A DNA stretch of 26,993 nt from an uncultured Oscillibacter sp. Lineage in GTDB: Bacteria; Bacillota; Clostridia; Oscillospirales; Oscillospiraceae. Shown here in pieces: positions 1 through 8,871 of this stretch; position 1 is the first letter of the stretch; each line of letters starts with the position of its first letter. The notes beneath the pieces were generated by a model, which was given only the letters and a program-made list of their open reading frames with translations, was not told where the DNA came from and did not search any database. The stretch lies in the NCBI GenBank assembly GCA_910587875.1, contig CAJUOD010000001.1, positions 1 to 26,993 of the forward strand, read 5' to 3'. A program made the position numbers and the translations under genes.

Positions 1-2517
1 ATTTACGACTACCTGCGCCTGCTGTGGGCCCGGGTGGGCACCCCCCACTGCCCCAAGTGCGGCAAGGTCATCCGCCAGCAGACCATCGACCAGATCATCG
101 ACCAGGTGCTGGCCCTTCCCGAGGGCACCCGCATCCAGGTCATGGCCCCCGTTATCCGGGGGAAGAAGGGCGAGCACGCCAAGGTCTTCGAGGACGCCAA
201 GCGCTCCGGCTACGTCCGGGTCCGGGCCGACGGGAACCTCTACGAGCTGGACGAGGAAATCAAGCTGGAGAAAAACAAAAAGCACAACATCGAGGTCATC
301 ATTGACCGCCTCATCATCCGCCCGGACATCCAGCAGCGGCTGACGGACAGCGTGGAGACCGCCTCCGCCCTCTCCGGCGGGATCGTGGTCATCAACCTCC
401 TCCGGGAGGAGCAGGACCTGATGTTCTCCCAGAACTACGCCTGTGAGGACTGCGGCATCTCCATCGAGGAGCTGACCCCGCGCATGTTCTCCTTCAACAA
501 TCCCTTCGGGGCCTGCCCCACCTGCACGGGCCTGGGCAGCCAGCTGAAGGTGGACGTGGCCCTGGTGGTCCCGGACCCGAAGAAGTCCATCCTGGAGGGG
601 GCCATCCAGGCCAGCGGCTGGGGGAACATCCGCTCCGACGGCATCTCCCGGATGTACTTCGACGCGCTGTCGAAAAAATACCGCTTCTCCCTGGACGCGC
701 CCTGGGAGGACCTGTCCGCCGAGGCCAAGGACATCATCCTTTACGGCACCAAGGGGGAGAAGCTGGAGCTTCACTACGACCAGCCCCGGGGCAAGGGGGT
801 CCTCTACCAGCCCTTCGAGGGCATCTGCAACAACGTGGAGCGCCGCTACCAGGAGACCCAGAGCGACGCCAGCAAGCGGGAGCTGGAGGAGCTGATGGCG
901 GAGTGCCCCTGTCCCGCGTGCAAGGGCCGGAGGCTGAAAAAGGAGTCCCTGGCCGTCACCGTGGGGGATAAGGACATCGACGCCCTGACCCGCCTGTCTG
1001 TGGTGGACGAGCTGGAGTGGGTGGAGCGGCTGGAGCTGACAGACCAGCAGCACCTCATCGCCGACCGCATCTTAAAGGAGATCAAGTCCCGCCTGGGCTT
1101 CCTCCAATCCGTGGGCCTGGGCTACCTGACGCTGAGCCGGGCCGCCGGGACCCTCTCCGGCGGCGAGAGCCAGCGCATCCGCCTGGCAACCCAGATCGGG
1201 TCCAGCCTCATGGGGGTTCTCTATATCCTGGACGAGCCCTCCATCGGCCTCCACCAGCGGGACAACGACAAGCTGCTGGCCACCCTCCGGAGCCTCCAGA
1301 GCCTGGGGAACACCCTGCTGGTGGTGGAGCACGACGAGGACACCATGCGGGAGGCGGACTACCTCATCGACATCGGCCCCGGCGCGGGCATCCACGGCGG
1401 GCAGGTGGTAGCGGCGGGCACGCCGGAGGAGGTCATGGCGAACCCCGACTCCCTGACGGGCCAGTACCTCTCCGGCAAGAAGAAGGTCCCCATTCCCGAC
1501 GTCCGCCGCCCCGGCAACGGGAAGTTCCTCCGCGTCCGGGGGGCGGAGGAGAACAACCTCCGGAAGGTGGACGTGGACTTCCCTCTGGGGACCTTCACCG
1601 TGGTCACCGGCGTGTCCGGCAGCGGCAAGTCGTCTCTCGTCAACGAGGTCTTATTCAAGCGCCTGGGGGCGGAGCTCATGCGCATGAAGGTCCACCCGGG
1701 CAAATGCGCGGGCATCGAAGGCCTGGAATACCTGGACAAGGTGGTCAGCATCGACCAGAGCCCCATCGGCCGGACCCCCCGGTCCAACCCCGCCACCTAC
1801 ACGAACCTCTTCAACGACATCCGGGACCTCTACGCCTCCACCCAGGAGGCCAAGAGCCGGGGCTACGGCCCGGGCCGGTTCAGCTTCAACGTCCGGGGGG
1901 GCCGCTGCGAGGCCTGCTCCGGCGACGGCGTGCTGAAAATTGAGATGCACTTCCTGCCGGACATCTTCGTCCCCTGCGAGGTCTGCAAGGGCCGCCGCTA
2001 CAACCGGGAGACCCTGGAGGTCCACTACAAGGGGAAGAACATCTCCGAAGTCCTGGAGATGACCGTGGACGAGGCCCTGGAGTTCTTCGCCCCCCTGCCC
2101 AAGCTCCGGAACCGCCTCCAGACCCTCCAGGACGTGGGCCTGGGGTACGTGAAGCTGGGCCAGCCCTCCACGGAGCTCTCCGGCGGCGAGGCCCAGCGGG
2201 TGAAGCTTGCCACGGAGCTTTCCAAGCAGGCTACGGGCAAGACCATCTATATCCTGGACGAGCCCACCACGGGCCTCCACACCGACGACGTGCGCAAGCT
2301 CCTGGAGGTCCTCCAGCGCCTGGTGGACGCGGGGAACACGGTGGTGGTCATCGAGCACAACCTGGATGTCATCAAATCCGCCGACTGGATCATCGATCTG
2401 GGCCCCGAGGGGGGCGACGGCGGCGGGACCGTGGTCTGCACCGGAACGCCGGAGTCCGTCGCGGCCTGTGAGGCCTCCTATACGGGCCAGTACCTGAAAA
2501 AAGCCCTTGCCCGGTAA
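1..2517 (+). CDS. uvrA: Excinuclease ABC subunit A (5' end missing)
   Basis: UvrA is the DNA-damage-recognition ATPase of nucleotide excision repair; it loads UvrB at lesions in the cytoplasm. The frame is open from base 1, so the start lies outside the window; 838 residues are visible against about 940 in full-length homologues, so roughly the first 100 are missing. Visible are the zinc-module cysteines (CPKC near residue 17, CEDC and CPTC near residues 150-180), the first ABC signature LSGGESQR with Walker B YILDEPSIGLH, the second Walker A GVSGSGKSS near residue 540, a second cysteine module (CEAC, CEVC) and the second signature LSGGEAQR with YILDEPTTGLH. Both nucleotide-binding sites therefore look intact. 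It ends 74 bases before era. A short GC inverted repeat (2509-2530) spans the stop codon, but no U-tract makes it a convincing terminator. Confidence 0.97.
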   Translation: MYDYLRLLWARVGTPHCPKCGKVIRQQTIDQIIDQVLALPEGTRIQVMAPVIRGKKGEHAKVFEDAKRSGYVRVRADGNLYELDEEIKLEKNKKHNIEVIIDRLIIRPDIQQRLTDSVETASALSGGIVVINLLREEQDLMFSQNYACEDCGISIEELTPRMFSFNNPFGACPTCTGLGSQLKVDVALVVPDPKKSILEGAIQASGWGNIRSDGISRMYFDALSKKYRFSLDAPWEDLSAEAKDIILYGTKGEKLELHYDQPRGKGVLYQPFEGICNNVERRYQETQSDASKRELEELMAECPCPACKGRRLKKESLAVTVGDKDIDALTRLSVVDELEWVERLELTDQQHLIADRILKEIKSRLGFLQSVGLGYLTLSRAAGTLSGGESQRIRLATQIGSSLMGVLYILDEPSIGLHQRDNDKLLATLRSLQSLGNTLLVVEHDEDTMREADYLIDIGPGAGIHGGQVVAAGTPEEVMANPDSLTGQYLSGKKKVPIPDVRRPGNGKFLRVRGAEENNLRKVDVDFPLGTFTVVTGVSGSGKSSLVNEVLFKRLGAELMRMKVHPGKCAGIEGLEYLDKVVSIDQSPIGRTPRSNPATYTNLFNDIRDLYASTQEAKSRGYGPGRFSFNVRGGRCEACSGDGVLKIEMHFLPDIFVPCEVCKGRRYNRETLEVHYKGKNISEVLEMTVDEALEFFAPLPKLRNRLQTLQDVGLGYVKLGQPSTELSGGEAQRVKLATELSKQATGKTIYILDEPTTGLHTDDVRKLLEVLQRLVDAGNTVVVIEHNLDVIKSADWIIDLGPEGGDGGGTVVCTGTPESVAACEASYTGQYLKKALAR

Positions 2518-2591
2518 AAATAAGCCGGGCCAAAGTTATAAAAATACTTTTAAAAAGTAATATTGCTTAACAGGAAAGTTGAGGATCACCT

Positions 2592-3488
2592 ATGAACATC
2601 ACAAAAACCGCCATGATCACCGTCTGCGGACGGCCCAACGTGGGCAAGTCCAGCCTCACCAACGCCCTGGTGGGGGAGAAAATTGCCATCGTCTCCAACA
2701 AGGCCCAGACCACCCGGAACCGCATCTACGGCGTGGTCAACCGGGAGGACACCCAATTCATCCTGATGGACACCCCGGGCCTCCACCGGCCCAAGTCCGC
2801 CCTGGGGGACTACATGGTGAAGGTCGTCACCGCCAGCCTGTCCGACGTGGACTGCGCCCTCCTCCTGGTGGAGCCCATTCCCCACGTGGGCGGGCCGGAG
2901 AAGGCCCTCATCGACCGGGTCCGGGAGGAGAAGCTCCACTGCATCCTGGCGGTCAACAAAATCGACACGGTAGAACCGGCGGAGCTCCTGCCGGTGATTG
3001 CCGCCTATAACGAGGCCTGGGACGGCTTCGACGCCATTATCCCCATCTCCGCCCGCACCGGGGACGGCCTGGAGGAGCTGATGGCGGAGTTGGGGAAGTA
3101 CGCCCAGGAGGGTCCCCAGCTCTTCCCCGACGGGCAGACCTCCGACCAGCCGGAACGGCAGGTGATGGGGGAGCTCCTCCGGGAGAAGCTGCTTCTCTGT
3201 CTGGACAAGGAGATTCCCCACGGCACCGCCGTGGAGATCACCAAGTTCTCCGAGCGGGACTCCGGCGTGGTGGACGTGGGGGCCACGATTTACTGTGAAA
3301 AGGCCAGCCACAAGGGCATCATCATCGGGAAGCAGGGGGCCATGCTGAAGAAAATCAGCTCCCTGGCCCGGCACGACATGGAGAAGTTTATGGGCACCCA
3401 GATCTACCTGGAGACCTGGGTGAAGGTCAAGGAAAACTGGCGGGACAACGTGAACTACGTTCGCAGCCTGGGCTATCGCGAAGACTAA
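2592..3488 (+). CDS. era: GTPase Era
   Basis: Era is an essential GTPase that binds 16S rRNA near its 3' end and helps mature the small ribosomal subunit, linking ribosome assembly to the cell cycle. The 298 residues match the usual length of about 300. G1 GRPNVGKS is at residues 13-20, the switch I region TTRNR near 40, G3 DTPG at 60-63, G4 NKID at 122-125 and the G5-like SAR at 153-155. The C-terminal KH domain has its GIIIGKQG loop at 242-249. The ATG at 2592 is preceded by GAGG with 7 bases of spacing. Gene order era-yqzL-recO follows, as in Bacillus subtilis. Confidence 0.97.
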   Translation: MNITKTAMITVCGRPNVGKSSLTNALVGEKIAIVSNKAQTTRNRIYGVVNREDTQFILMDTPGLHRPKSALGDYMVKVVTASLSDVDCALLLVEPIPHVGGPEKALIDRVREEKLHCILAVNKIDTVEPAELLPVIAAYNEAWDGFDAIIPISARTGDGLEELMAELGKYAQEGPQLFPDGQTSDQPERQVMGELLREKLLLCLDKEIPHGTAVEITKFSERDSGVVDVGATIYCEKASHKGIIIGKQGAMLKKISSLARHDMEKFMGTQIYLETWVKVKENWRDNVNYVRSLGYRED

Positions 3489-3572
3489 ATTTTCGCTTCC
3501 AGCTTGACCGGGTATTTCCATGTATCCATTTCGACAGCCCTCGCAGACTATCCCTAAAAGGAGGTCTGCCAC

Positions 3573-3686
3573 ATGGACCACATGGAACCCGCGCCCCTCT
3601 GGGAGCTCTTCTGCCTTACCGGCGAGCCCCTGGCCTATATGCTCTACCGGTCGGCGGAGGACGAAAAAGAAAACAATTTGTCATAA
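3573..3686 (+). CDS. yqzL: YqzL family small protein
   Basis: This 37-residue frame starts at ATG 3573, eight bases after a strong AAGGAGG (3558-3564), and ends with TAA at 3684-3686. Its core, PLWELFCLTGEPLAYMLYR, resembles the short YqzL proteins of Bacillota, which carry a W..F..TG....YLLYK pattern, and it sits between era and recO exactly where B. subtilis has yqzL. A charged tail (DEKEN) ends the protein. No membrane segment or signal peptide is seen, and the function of the family is not known to me. The assignment rests on position, length, ribosome binding site and the W/F/TG/Y pattern together. It is easy to miss because of its size. Confidence 0.8.
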   Translation: MDHMEPAPLWELFCLTGEPLAYMLYRSAEDEKENNLS

Positions 3687-3730
3687 TTGGGGAGATGATT
3701 ACTCCCCGTACATAGAGGAGGGAGGCCGCC

Positions 3731-4477
3731 GTGGCGGGAACGCCCTATATCGTGGACCGCGGCGTGGTCCTCCGGGAGACGGAGACCAGGGAGACGGACA
3801 AGATTTTGACCCTGCTGACCTGGGAGCAGGGGAAGATCGGAGTCATCGCCCGGGGGGCCCGGCGGAAGAACTGCAAGTTTGCCGCCGCCGCCCAGCCCCT
3901 GGCCTACGCCGAGTGGACCCTGTACCAGCGGAAGGACTGGCGCTACGCCAACGACGCTTCCACCCTGGACCTATTCGACGGTCTCCGAGGGGACCTGGGG
4001 GCCCTGGCCCTGGGGTGCTACATGGCGGAGCTGACGGAGGCCGTCTGCCCGGAGGATGAGCCCGCCCCGGAGCTGCTGCGCCACCTCCTCAATGGGCTGT
4101 ATGCCCTTTCTGCTTTACACAAGCCCCCCGCCCTGGTGAAGCCCGCCTTTGAGCTGCGGCTCCTGTGCCTGGCGGGCTACGAGCCCCTGGCGGACGCCTG
4201 CGCCCTCTGCGGAAAAGAGGACCCGGCGGAGCCCGTGCTGGACACGGTCCAGGGGGTGCTCCGCTGCCGGGACTGCGGCGGGGGAGGGGGGCGGCCCCTG
4301 TGCCCGGACTCCCTGGCGGCCCTGCGGCATATCGTCTATGGGGACCCCAAGCGGCTGTATGCCTTCCGCCTGGGAGAGGAGCCCCTGCGCCGCCTCTCCG
4401 CCGCGTCGGAGGCCTTCCTCCACGCCCAGCTGGAGCGGGGGTTCTCGACATTAGACTTTTATAAAAGTATTTTATAA
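3731..4477 (+). CDS. recO: DNA repair protein RecO
   Basis: RecO acts with RecR in the RecF pathway, loading RecA onto SSB-coated single-stranded DNA and annealing complementary strands. The 248 residues match family length. The N-terminal OB-fold region (about 1-80) opens with the typical pattern of a short strand followed by ETDKILTLLT and GKIGVIARGARR. A helical region follows, and a zinc-ribbon is formed by C157, C160, C179 and C182 (CALC, CRDC). The start is GTG at 3731, with GAGGAGGGAGG just upstream. It lies 44 bases after yqzL and 93 bases before mutS2, so it probably belongs to the era cluster. Confidence 0.93.
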   Translation: MAGTPYIVDRGVVLRETETRETDKILTLLTWEQGKIGVIARGARRKNCKFAAAAQPLAYAEWTLYQRKDWRYANDASTLDLFDGLRGDLGALALGCYMAELTEAVCPEDEPAPELLRHLLNGLYALSALHKPPALVKPAFELRLLCLAGYEPLADACALCGKEDPAEPVLDTVQGVLRCRDCGGGGGRPLCPDSLAALRHIVYGDPKRLYAFRLGEEPLRRLSAASEAFLHAQLERGFSTLDFYKSIL

Positions 4478-4570
4478 AGATATTTGACAAAATTCGACCT
4501 TCCGGAAAACCGGCGAAGGCTGTGCGCTGGAAGGGCTTGAAAGCGGATTCCCTTGACAGGAGGAAGTTCT

Positions 4571-6958
4571 ATGAGTGAGCTGTTTGAAAAATCCCTCCGC
4601 ACCCTGGAGCTTCCCAGGGTTTTGCAATTGCTGTCGGATCAGGCCGTCAGCGCCGAGACCAAGGAGCGGGCCCTCCGGATTTCCCCCGAGATGGAGGCGG
4701 AGGAGGTCCTCAGGCTCCTGGACCAGACAGATGCCGCCCGGCAGATGATCGGGCGCCGGGGCGCGCCCTCCTTCTCCGGCGTGAAGCCGGTGGCCGAGGC
4801 CCTGGATCGGGCGGACCGGGGCGGGAGCCTGAATACCCGGGAGCTGCTGCGCATCGCGGGGCTGCTCACCGCCGCCCGGCGGGCCAAGGAGTACTTTAAC
4901 GACGAGGCGGAGGAGAAGACGGCCATCGACCACCTCTTCCTCTCCCTCCACGGCAACCACTTCCTGGAGGACAAGATCAAGCGCTGCATCCCCGACGAGG
5001 ACACCATCGCCGACGCGGCCTCCCCGGAGCTGGCGGACATCCGCCGCCATATGCGGGCCGCCCAGGCCAAGAGCCGCCAGATCCTCCAGAAGATCATCTC
5101 CTCCCCCAGCTACGCCAAGGTGCTCCAGGAGACCATCATCACCCAGCGGGACGGCCGCTTCGTGGTCCCCGTCAAGGCGGAGCAGAAAGGGAACCTCCCC
5201 GGCCTGGTCCATGACATCTCCTCCTCCGGGGCTACGATCTTCGTGGAGCCCATGGGGGTGGTCCAGGCCAACAACGAGTATGTGGAGCTGGAGGCCAAGG
5301 AGAAGAAGGAGATCGAGCGCATCCTGGCGGAGCTGTCCGCCGAGGCGGCGGCTCACCGGGAGGACATCCAGTGGGACTACGACGCCTTGGTCCACCTGGA
5401 CCTGATCTTCGCCCGGGGGGAGCTGAGCTACAAGATGGACGGCGTGCGGCCGGAGGTCCGGCGGGACGGGGCCATTCACCTCCGCAAGGCCCGGCATCCC
5501 CTGCTGGACCCCAAGACGGCGGTGCCCATCGACCTGGAGCTGGGAGAGACCTTCGACACCCTGGTGATCACCGGGCCCAACACCGGCGGCAAGACCGTGT
5601 CTCTGAAGACCCTGGGCCTCTTGACCCTCATGACCCAGTGCGGCCTCCATATCCCGGCGGCGGACCGGAGCGCCGTGGCGGTCTATGACCGGGTGCTGGC
5701 GGATATCGGCGACGAGCAGAGCATCGAGCAGAGCCTGTCCACCTTCTCCGCCCACATGACCAACATCGTGGGGATATTAAAGGAGGCGGACGGCAGGAGC
5801 CTCATCCTCTTCGACGAGCTGGGGGCGGGCACGGACCCGGTGGAGGGCGCTGCCCTGGCCATCGCTGTCATCCAGCACGTCCGGGCCAAGGGGGCAAAAA
5901 TCGCCGCCACCACCCACTATGCGGAGCTGAAGACCTTTGCCATGACCACCGCCGGAGTGGAGAACGCCTCTTGTGAGTTCAACGTGGAGACCCTGAGCCC
6001 CACCTACCGGCTGCTCATCGGCATCCCCGGCAAGTCCAACGCCTTCGCCATCTCCCGGCGGCTGGGCCTCCCGGAGGAGGTCATTGAAGCCGCCCAGACC
6101 CAGATGAGCGGGGACAGCGTCCGGTTTGAGGACGTGCTGACCCAGCTGGAGGCCAAGCGCCAGGCCCTGGAGAAGCGGGACCTGGAGTCCGATCGGCTCT
6201 TCCGCCAGCGGGAGGAGGACGCCCGCAAGGCCCGGGAGTTCCGGGAGCAGATGGAGCGGGCCAAGGAGAATGCCCGGAGCCGGGGCGAGGCCGAGGCCAA
6301 GCGCATCCTCCGGGACGCCAAGGCTGCGGCGGATCAGACCTTTAACGAGCTGGCGGAGCTCCGGCGGCGGCAGGCCGCGGCGGATTCCGCCCAGAACATC
6401 AACGACGCCCAGGCCGCCATCCGGGCGGGGCTCCACCAGGCGGAGGACCGCCTCCGCACGGAGAAGGACCGCCCCGAGCCCATCCCCAAGCCCAGCCGCC
6501 CCATCGTCAAGGGCGACCTGGTGGAGTTCCCCGGCGTGCGCCAGCCCGCCGAGGTCATTTCCGTGGGGAAGGACGGGACCCTGCAATTGAAGGCGGGCGT
6601 GCTGAAAATGAAGGCGAGGGCCGACGAGGTCCGGCTCATTGAGGACGACGAGCGGGCCGCCCGGAAGCCCAAGACCCCCGTTTCCTCCGGGGGGACCCGG
6701 ACCCTCCGGGCCGCCGCCAGCCGGGAATTGGACATCCGGGGGATGGAAACTTTAGAGGCCGAGAGCGTGGTGGAGGGCTTCCTCTCCGCCGCCGTCATGG
6801 GCAAGCTGGAGACCGTCACCATCATCCACGGCAAGGGCACCGGGGCCCTCCGCAAGGCCGTCCACGACATCCTCCGCCGGAGCAAGGCGGTGAAAAGCTT
6901 CCGTCTCGGGGTCTACGGCGAGGGAGAGACCGGCGTCACCGTCGTGACGATGAAATGA
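4571..6958 (+). CDS. mutS2: Endonuclease MutS2 with Smr domain
   Basis: MutS2 is a MutS paralogue lacking the mismatch-recognition domain; in Bacillota it has been tied to suppression of recombination and to rescue of collided ribosomes, through its ATPase core and Smr domain. The 795 residues compare with 785 in B. subtilis. Visible in order: core/lever helices (1-310), Walker A GPNTGGKT (335-342), Walker B LILFDE (411-416), a long charged coiled coil (about 515-635), a KOW-like segment (about 645-690) and the C-terminal Smr domain (718-795) with LDIRG (720-724) and HGKGTG (753-758). The ATG at 4571 follows AGGAGGA with good spacing. An upstream in-frame TTG at 4553 overlaps that ribosome binding site and is rejected. 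A hairpin terminator follows. Confidence 0.96.
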   Translation: MSELFEKSLRTLELPRVLQLLSDQAVSAETKERALRISPEMEAEEVLRLLDQTDAARQMIGRRGAPSFSGVKPVAEALDRADRGGSLNTRELLRIAGLLTAARRAKEYFNDEAEEKTAIDHLFLSLHGNHFLEDKIKRCIPDEDTIADAASPELADIRRHMRAAQAKSRQILQKIISSPSYAKVLQETIITQRDGRFVVPVKAEQKGNLPGLVHDISSSGATIFVEPMGVVQANNEYVELEAKEKKEIERILAELSAEAAAHREDIQWDYDALVHLDLIFARGELSYKMDGVRPEVRRDGAIHLRKARHPLLDPKTAVPIDLELGETFDTLVITGPNTGGKTVSLKTLGLLTLMTQCGLHIPAADRSAVAVYDRVLADIGDEQSIEQSLSTFSAHMTNIVGILKEADGRSLILFDELGAGTDPVEGAALAIAVIQHVRAKGAKIAATTHYAELKTFAMTTAGVENASCEFNVETLSPTYRLLIGIPGKSNAFAISRRLGLPEEVIEAAQTQMSGDSVRFEDVLTQLEAKRQALEKRDLESDRLFRQREEDARKAREFREQMERAKENARSRGEAEAKRILRDAKAAADQTFNELAELRRRQAAADSAQNINDAQAAIRAGLHQAEDRLRTEKDRPEPIPKPSRPIVKGDLVEFPGVRQPAEVISVGKDGTLQLKAGVLKMKARADEVRLIEDDERAARKPKTPVSSGGTRTLRAAASRELDIRGMETLEAESVVEGFLSAAVMGKLETVTIIHGKGTGALRKAVHDILRRSKAVKSFRLGVYGEGETGVTVVTMK

Positions 6959-6991
6959 GTTTCATAAAGTAATTATATAATTAAAAATCCT

Positions 6992-7022
6992 AAAGGGTCC
7001 GCCTGGAAAAGGTGGACCCTTT
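6992..7022 (+). terminator. Hairpin terminator after mutS2
   Basis: A near-perfect 12-bp stem (arms starting AAAGGGTCC and ending GGACCCTTT) encloses a 7-base loop, 33 bases after the mutS2 stop. The downstream U-tract is poor (AAAATTT), so termination efficiency is uncertain. It separates mutS2 from the promoter of the next gene. Confidence 0.65.
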
Positions 7023-7042
7023 AAAATTTCCCCGTCAAATTG

Positions 7043-7071
7043 TTGCAAAGCCCACCGGAATTTGCTATACT
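7043..7071 (+). promoter_or_regulatory. Sigma-A-type promoter of the uridine phosphorylase gene
   Basis: TTGCAA (7043-7048), 17 bases, then TATACT (7066-7071) preceded by TG one base earlier, giving an extended -10. It stands 35 bases before the udp start and directly after the mutS2 terminator, so udp is likely transcribed on its own or with the two small genes downstream. Confidence 0.7.
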
Positions 7072-7106
7072 ATTTTTTACAATATCACGACACAGAGGTG
7101 ACAATT

Positions 7107-7880
7107 ATGCAAAAGCTGGAGAAACAGTTCCATATTGCCTGCACCGCCGACGACGTCGGCCGCTACTGCATCCTCCCCGGCGACCCGGGCCGGGTCCCCG
7201 CCATCGCCGCCTACTTCGACGACGCGAAACAGGTGGCCTATAACCGGGAATACAACGTCTGGACCGGCACGCTGCTGGGGGAGAAGGTGACCGCCTGCTC
7301 CACGGGCATCGGCGGGCCCTCCGCCTCCATCGCCATGGAGGAGCTCCACAAGTGCGGCGCGGACACCTTCATCCGGACCGGCACCTGCGGGGGCATCGAC
7401 GTGAATGTCCAATCCGGGGACATCGTGGTGGCTACGGGGGCCGTGCGCTTTGAGCACACCAGCCTGGAGTACGCCCCCCTGGAATTCCCCGCCGTGGCGG
7501 ACTTCGGCATTGTGGACTGCCTGGTCCGGGCCACGAAGGCCCTGGGCTATCCCCTCCACACGGGCATCGTCCAGTGCAAGGACAGCTTCTACGGCCAGCA
7601 TGACCCCGCCGCCTCCCCGGTGTACTATGAGCTGCAGCAGAAGTGGGAGAGCTGGAAGCGCCTGGGGGTCAAGGCCAGCGAGATGGAGAGCGCCGCCCTC
7701 TTCGTAGTCGCCGCCGCCCTGGGCTGCCGTTGCGGCAGCTGCTTCCACGTGGTCTGGAACCAGGAGCGGGAGGCCGCGGGCCTGGACCAGAAGATGAGCG
7801 AGGACACCAGCACCTCCGTCCGGGTGGCGGTGGAGGCCCTGAAGCTCCAGATCGAGGCGGACCGGGCCGCGAAAAAGTAA
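7107..7880 (+). CDS. udp: Uridine phosphorylase (nucleoside phosphorylase family)
   Basis: This enzyme cleaves uridine with phosphate to uracil and ribose 1-phosphate in pyrimidine salvage. The 257 residues are typical of the hexameric NP-I family. Diagnostic segments are ILPGDPGRV (phosphate site, residues 22-30), STGIGGPSASIAMEEL (65-80), RTGTCGGI (90-97), the LEFPAVADF stretch found in E. coli Udp, and EMESAAL, which carries the ribose-binding Glu-Met-Glu. The LEFPAVADF and GGPSASIA matches favour uridine phosphorylase over purine nucleoside phosphorylase, but relaxed specificity cannot be excluded. The ATG at 7107 has AGAGGTG upstream; the longer open frame from 7062 would start inside the promoter and is rejected. 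Confidence 0.88.
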   Translation: MQKLEKQFHIACTADDVGRYCILPGDPGRVPAIAAYFDDAKQVAYNREYNVWTGTLLGEKVTACSTGIGGPSASIAMEELHKCGADTFIRTGTCGGIDVNVQSGDIVVATGAVRFEHTSLEYAPLEFPAVADFGIVDCLVRATKALGYPLHTGIVQCKDSFYGQHDPAASPVYYELQQKWESWKRLGVKASEMESAALFVVAAALGCRCGSCFHVVWNQEREAAGLDQKMSEDTSTSVRVAVEALKLQIEADRAAKK

Positions 7881-8015
7881 GGAGAACCTCTTATATTTCC
7901 CAAAATCCGGCCGATATTCCAGATGAAAGGAATCAAGACCGGAGCGGCTTCCATTGAACGGATTCAAGATTGGGACGCTCAAAACCCACTGAATCTGTGA
8001 AATGGAGGAAAAGCG

Positions 8016-8567
8016 ATGATTCAAGCGACAAGCAGACAGAGCATCCCCAAAGAGTGGATGGACCCCGTCGGCCCGAACGTGGGCTACGCCAAGCCGGAAT
8101 TCCGGGAGCAGGTGCTGGAGATGGCGAAAAAGGGGAGCGCGGCACACTTCGACCGTCTGAGGGACCGGCTGGAAAACGGAGTAATCAAGACCCCGCTGAC
8201 GGCGGACCAGAAGCAGTACCTGAAGGAGAACTACGACCTGAAAAACATGAGCTGGGAGGACTACCAGTCCCTCATCGGCAAGCTCTGCGAGTTCGGCGTT
8301 TTGGACCAGGAGGACAAGGACTTCCTCCACTGCGGGTTCAGCGGCCTGGAAATGACGCCTGTCGATCTCTCCGGGCCCACCTGCACCGCCAGCCTTTATA
8401 CAGCCCCCGTCAGAGACCCCTGGTCTTTTGACTCCTGGAAAGGCGACGTTCTGGGCTGGATGAAGTTCCTCTCCAGCTTCCAGTGCTGGGACGGCCAGTC
8501 CTGGCGGAAGACCGACGAGGCCCGCCTGTTCGGGAAGGTCCGGGACCTCCTGGACGCGATTGCCTAA
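8016..8567 (+). CDS. Hypothetical protein, 183 residues
   Basis: I do not recognise this protein. The ATG at 8016 follows GGAGG with 7 bases of spacing, and codon use matches the neighbours, so translation is likely. It is acidic to neutral and soluble-looking, with no signal peptide or membrane helix. It has several charged helical stretches, for example near residues 25-55 and 62-100, and an aromatic-rich C-terminal part (WSFDSW, W near 149, CWDGQSW). It ends 13 bases before the next small gene, suggesting a two-gene unit. The 135-base gap from udp holds a short TTGAA/TTCAA inverted repeat at 7954-7967 and no clear terminator, so read-through from udp is possible. Confidence 0.7.
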   Translation: MIQATSRQSIPKEWMDPVGPNVGYAKPEFREQVLEMAKKGSAAHFDRLRDRLENGVIKTPLTADQKQYLKENYDLKNMSWEDYQSLIGKLCEFGVLDQEDKDFLHCGFSGLEMTPVDLSGPTCTASLYTAPVRDPWSFDSWKGDVLGWMKFLSSFQCWDGQSWRKTDEARLFGKVRDLLDAIA

Positions 8568-8580
8568 GGGGGGTTGGACA

Positions 8581-8814
8581 ATGGTTTCAGCGGCAAACGC
8601 CCTTGGCGGCGGAGGGCCGAGAGCCCCTCGCGCTCCGTCCTATACCGGAATGGGAAACCAGGCCTTTTTGGCGGGCTTCATGGAGGAGTTCCGCAAGGCC
8701 CAGGCCAAGGCCTGCAAGCGGGATGTGGAAGAGCTCAAACGGGCCGGACTGTCGGATAAGCTGGCCGGGAAGGAAGACGCCCGGCGGGACGAAGACGAGA
8801 AATTTACTTTCTAA
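8581..8814 (+). CDS. Hypothetical protein, 77 residues
   Basis: This short gene is not recognised. The ATG at 8581 is preceded by an AAGGGGGG run with about 7 bases of spacing; an upstream in-frame TTG at 8560 overlaps the previous stop and is less likely. The N-terminal 25 residues are rich in Gly, Pro, Ala and Ser (ALGGGGPRAPRAPSYTG), and the rest is a highly charged, probably helical segment ending EDEKFTF. It lacks a signal peptide and membrane segments. It ends just before a strong bidirectional terminator, so it closes the rightward transcription unit. It could act with the 183-residue protein upstream, but no function is supported. Confidence 0.55.
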   Translation: MVSAANALGGGGPRAPRAPSYTGMGNQAFLAGFMEEFRKAQAKACKRDVEELKRAGLSDKLAGKEDARRDEDEKFTF

Positions 8815-8822
8815 AAGCATAT

Positions 8823-8858
8823 AAAAAAGCGGACCGCTCCCCGGCGGTCCGCTTTTTT
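8823..8858. terminator. Bidirectional terminator between converging genes
   Basis: A perfect 9-bp GC stem (GCGGACCGC / GCGGTCCGC) with a 6-base loop is flanked by A6 on the left and T6 on the right, so it can terminate transcription from both strands. It lies between the 77-residue gene (+) and copA (-). Confidence 0.92.
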
Positions 8859-8871
8859 GCGCTCGGTTGGA

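Noticed and set aside
2509..2530. Inverted repeat GCCCGG/CCGGGC spanning the uvrA stop as a terminator
   Set aside because: Only six pairs with a ten-base loop and no U-tract directly after it.
4484..4512. TTGACA at 4484-4489 as a mutS2 promoter
   Set aside because: No acceptable -10 lies 16-18 bases downstream (AAACCG at the expected place).
7954..7967. TTGAA/TTCAA inverted repeat before the 183-residue gene as an operator
   Set aside because: Too short and without a convincing promoter next to it.
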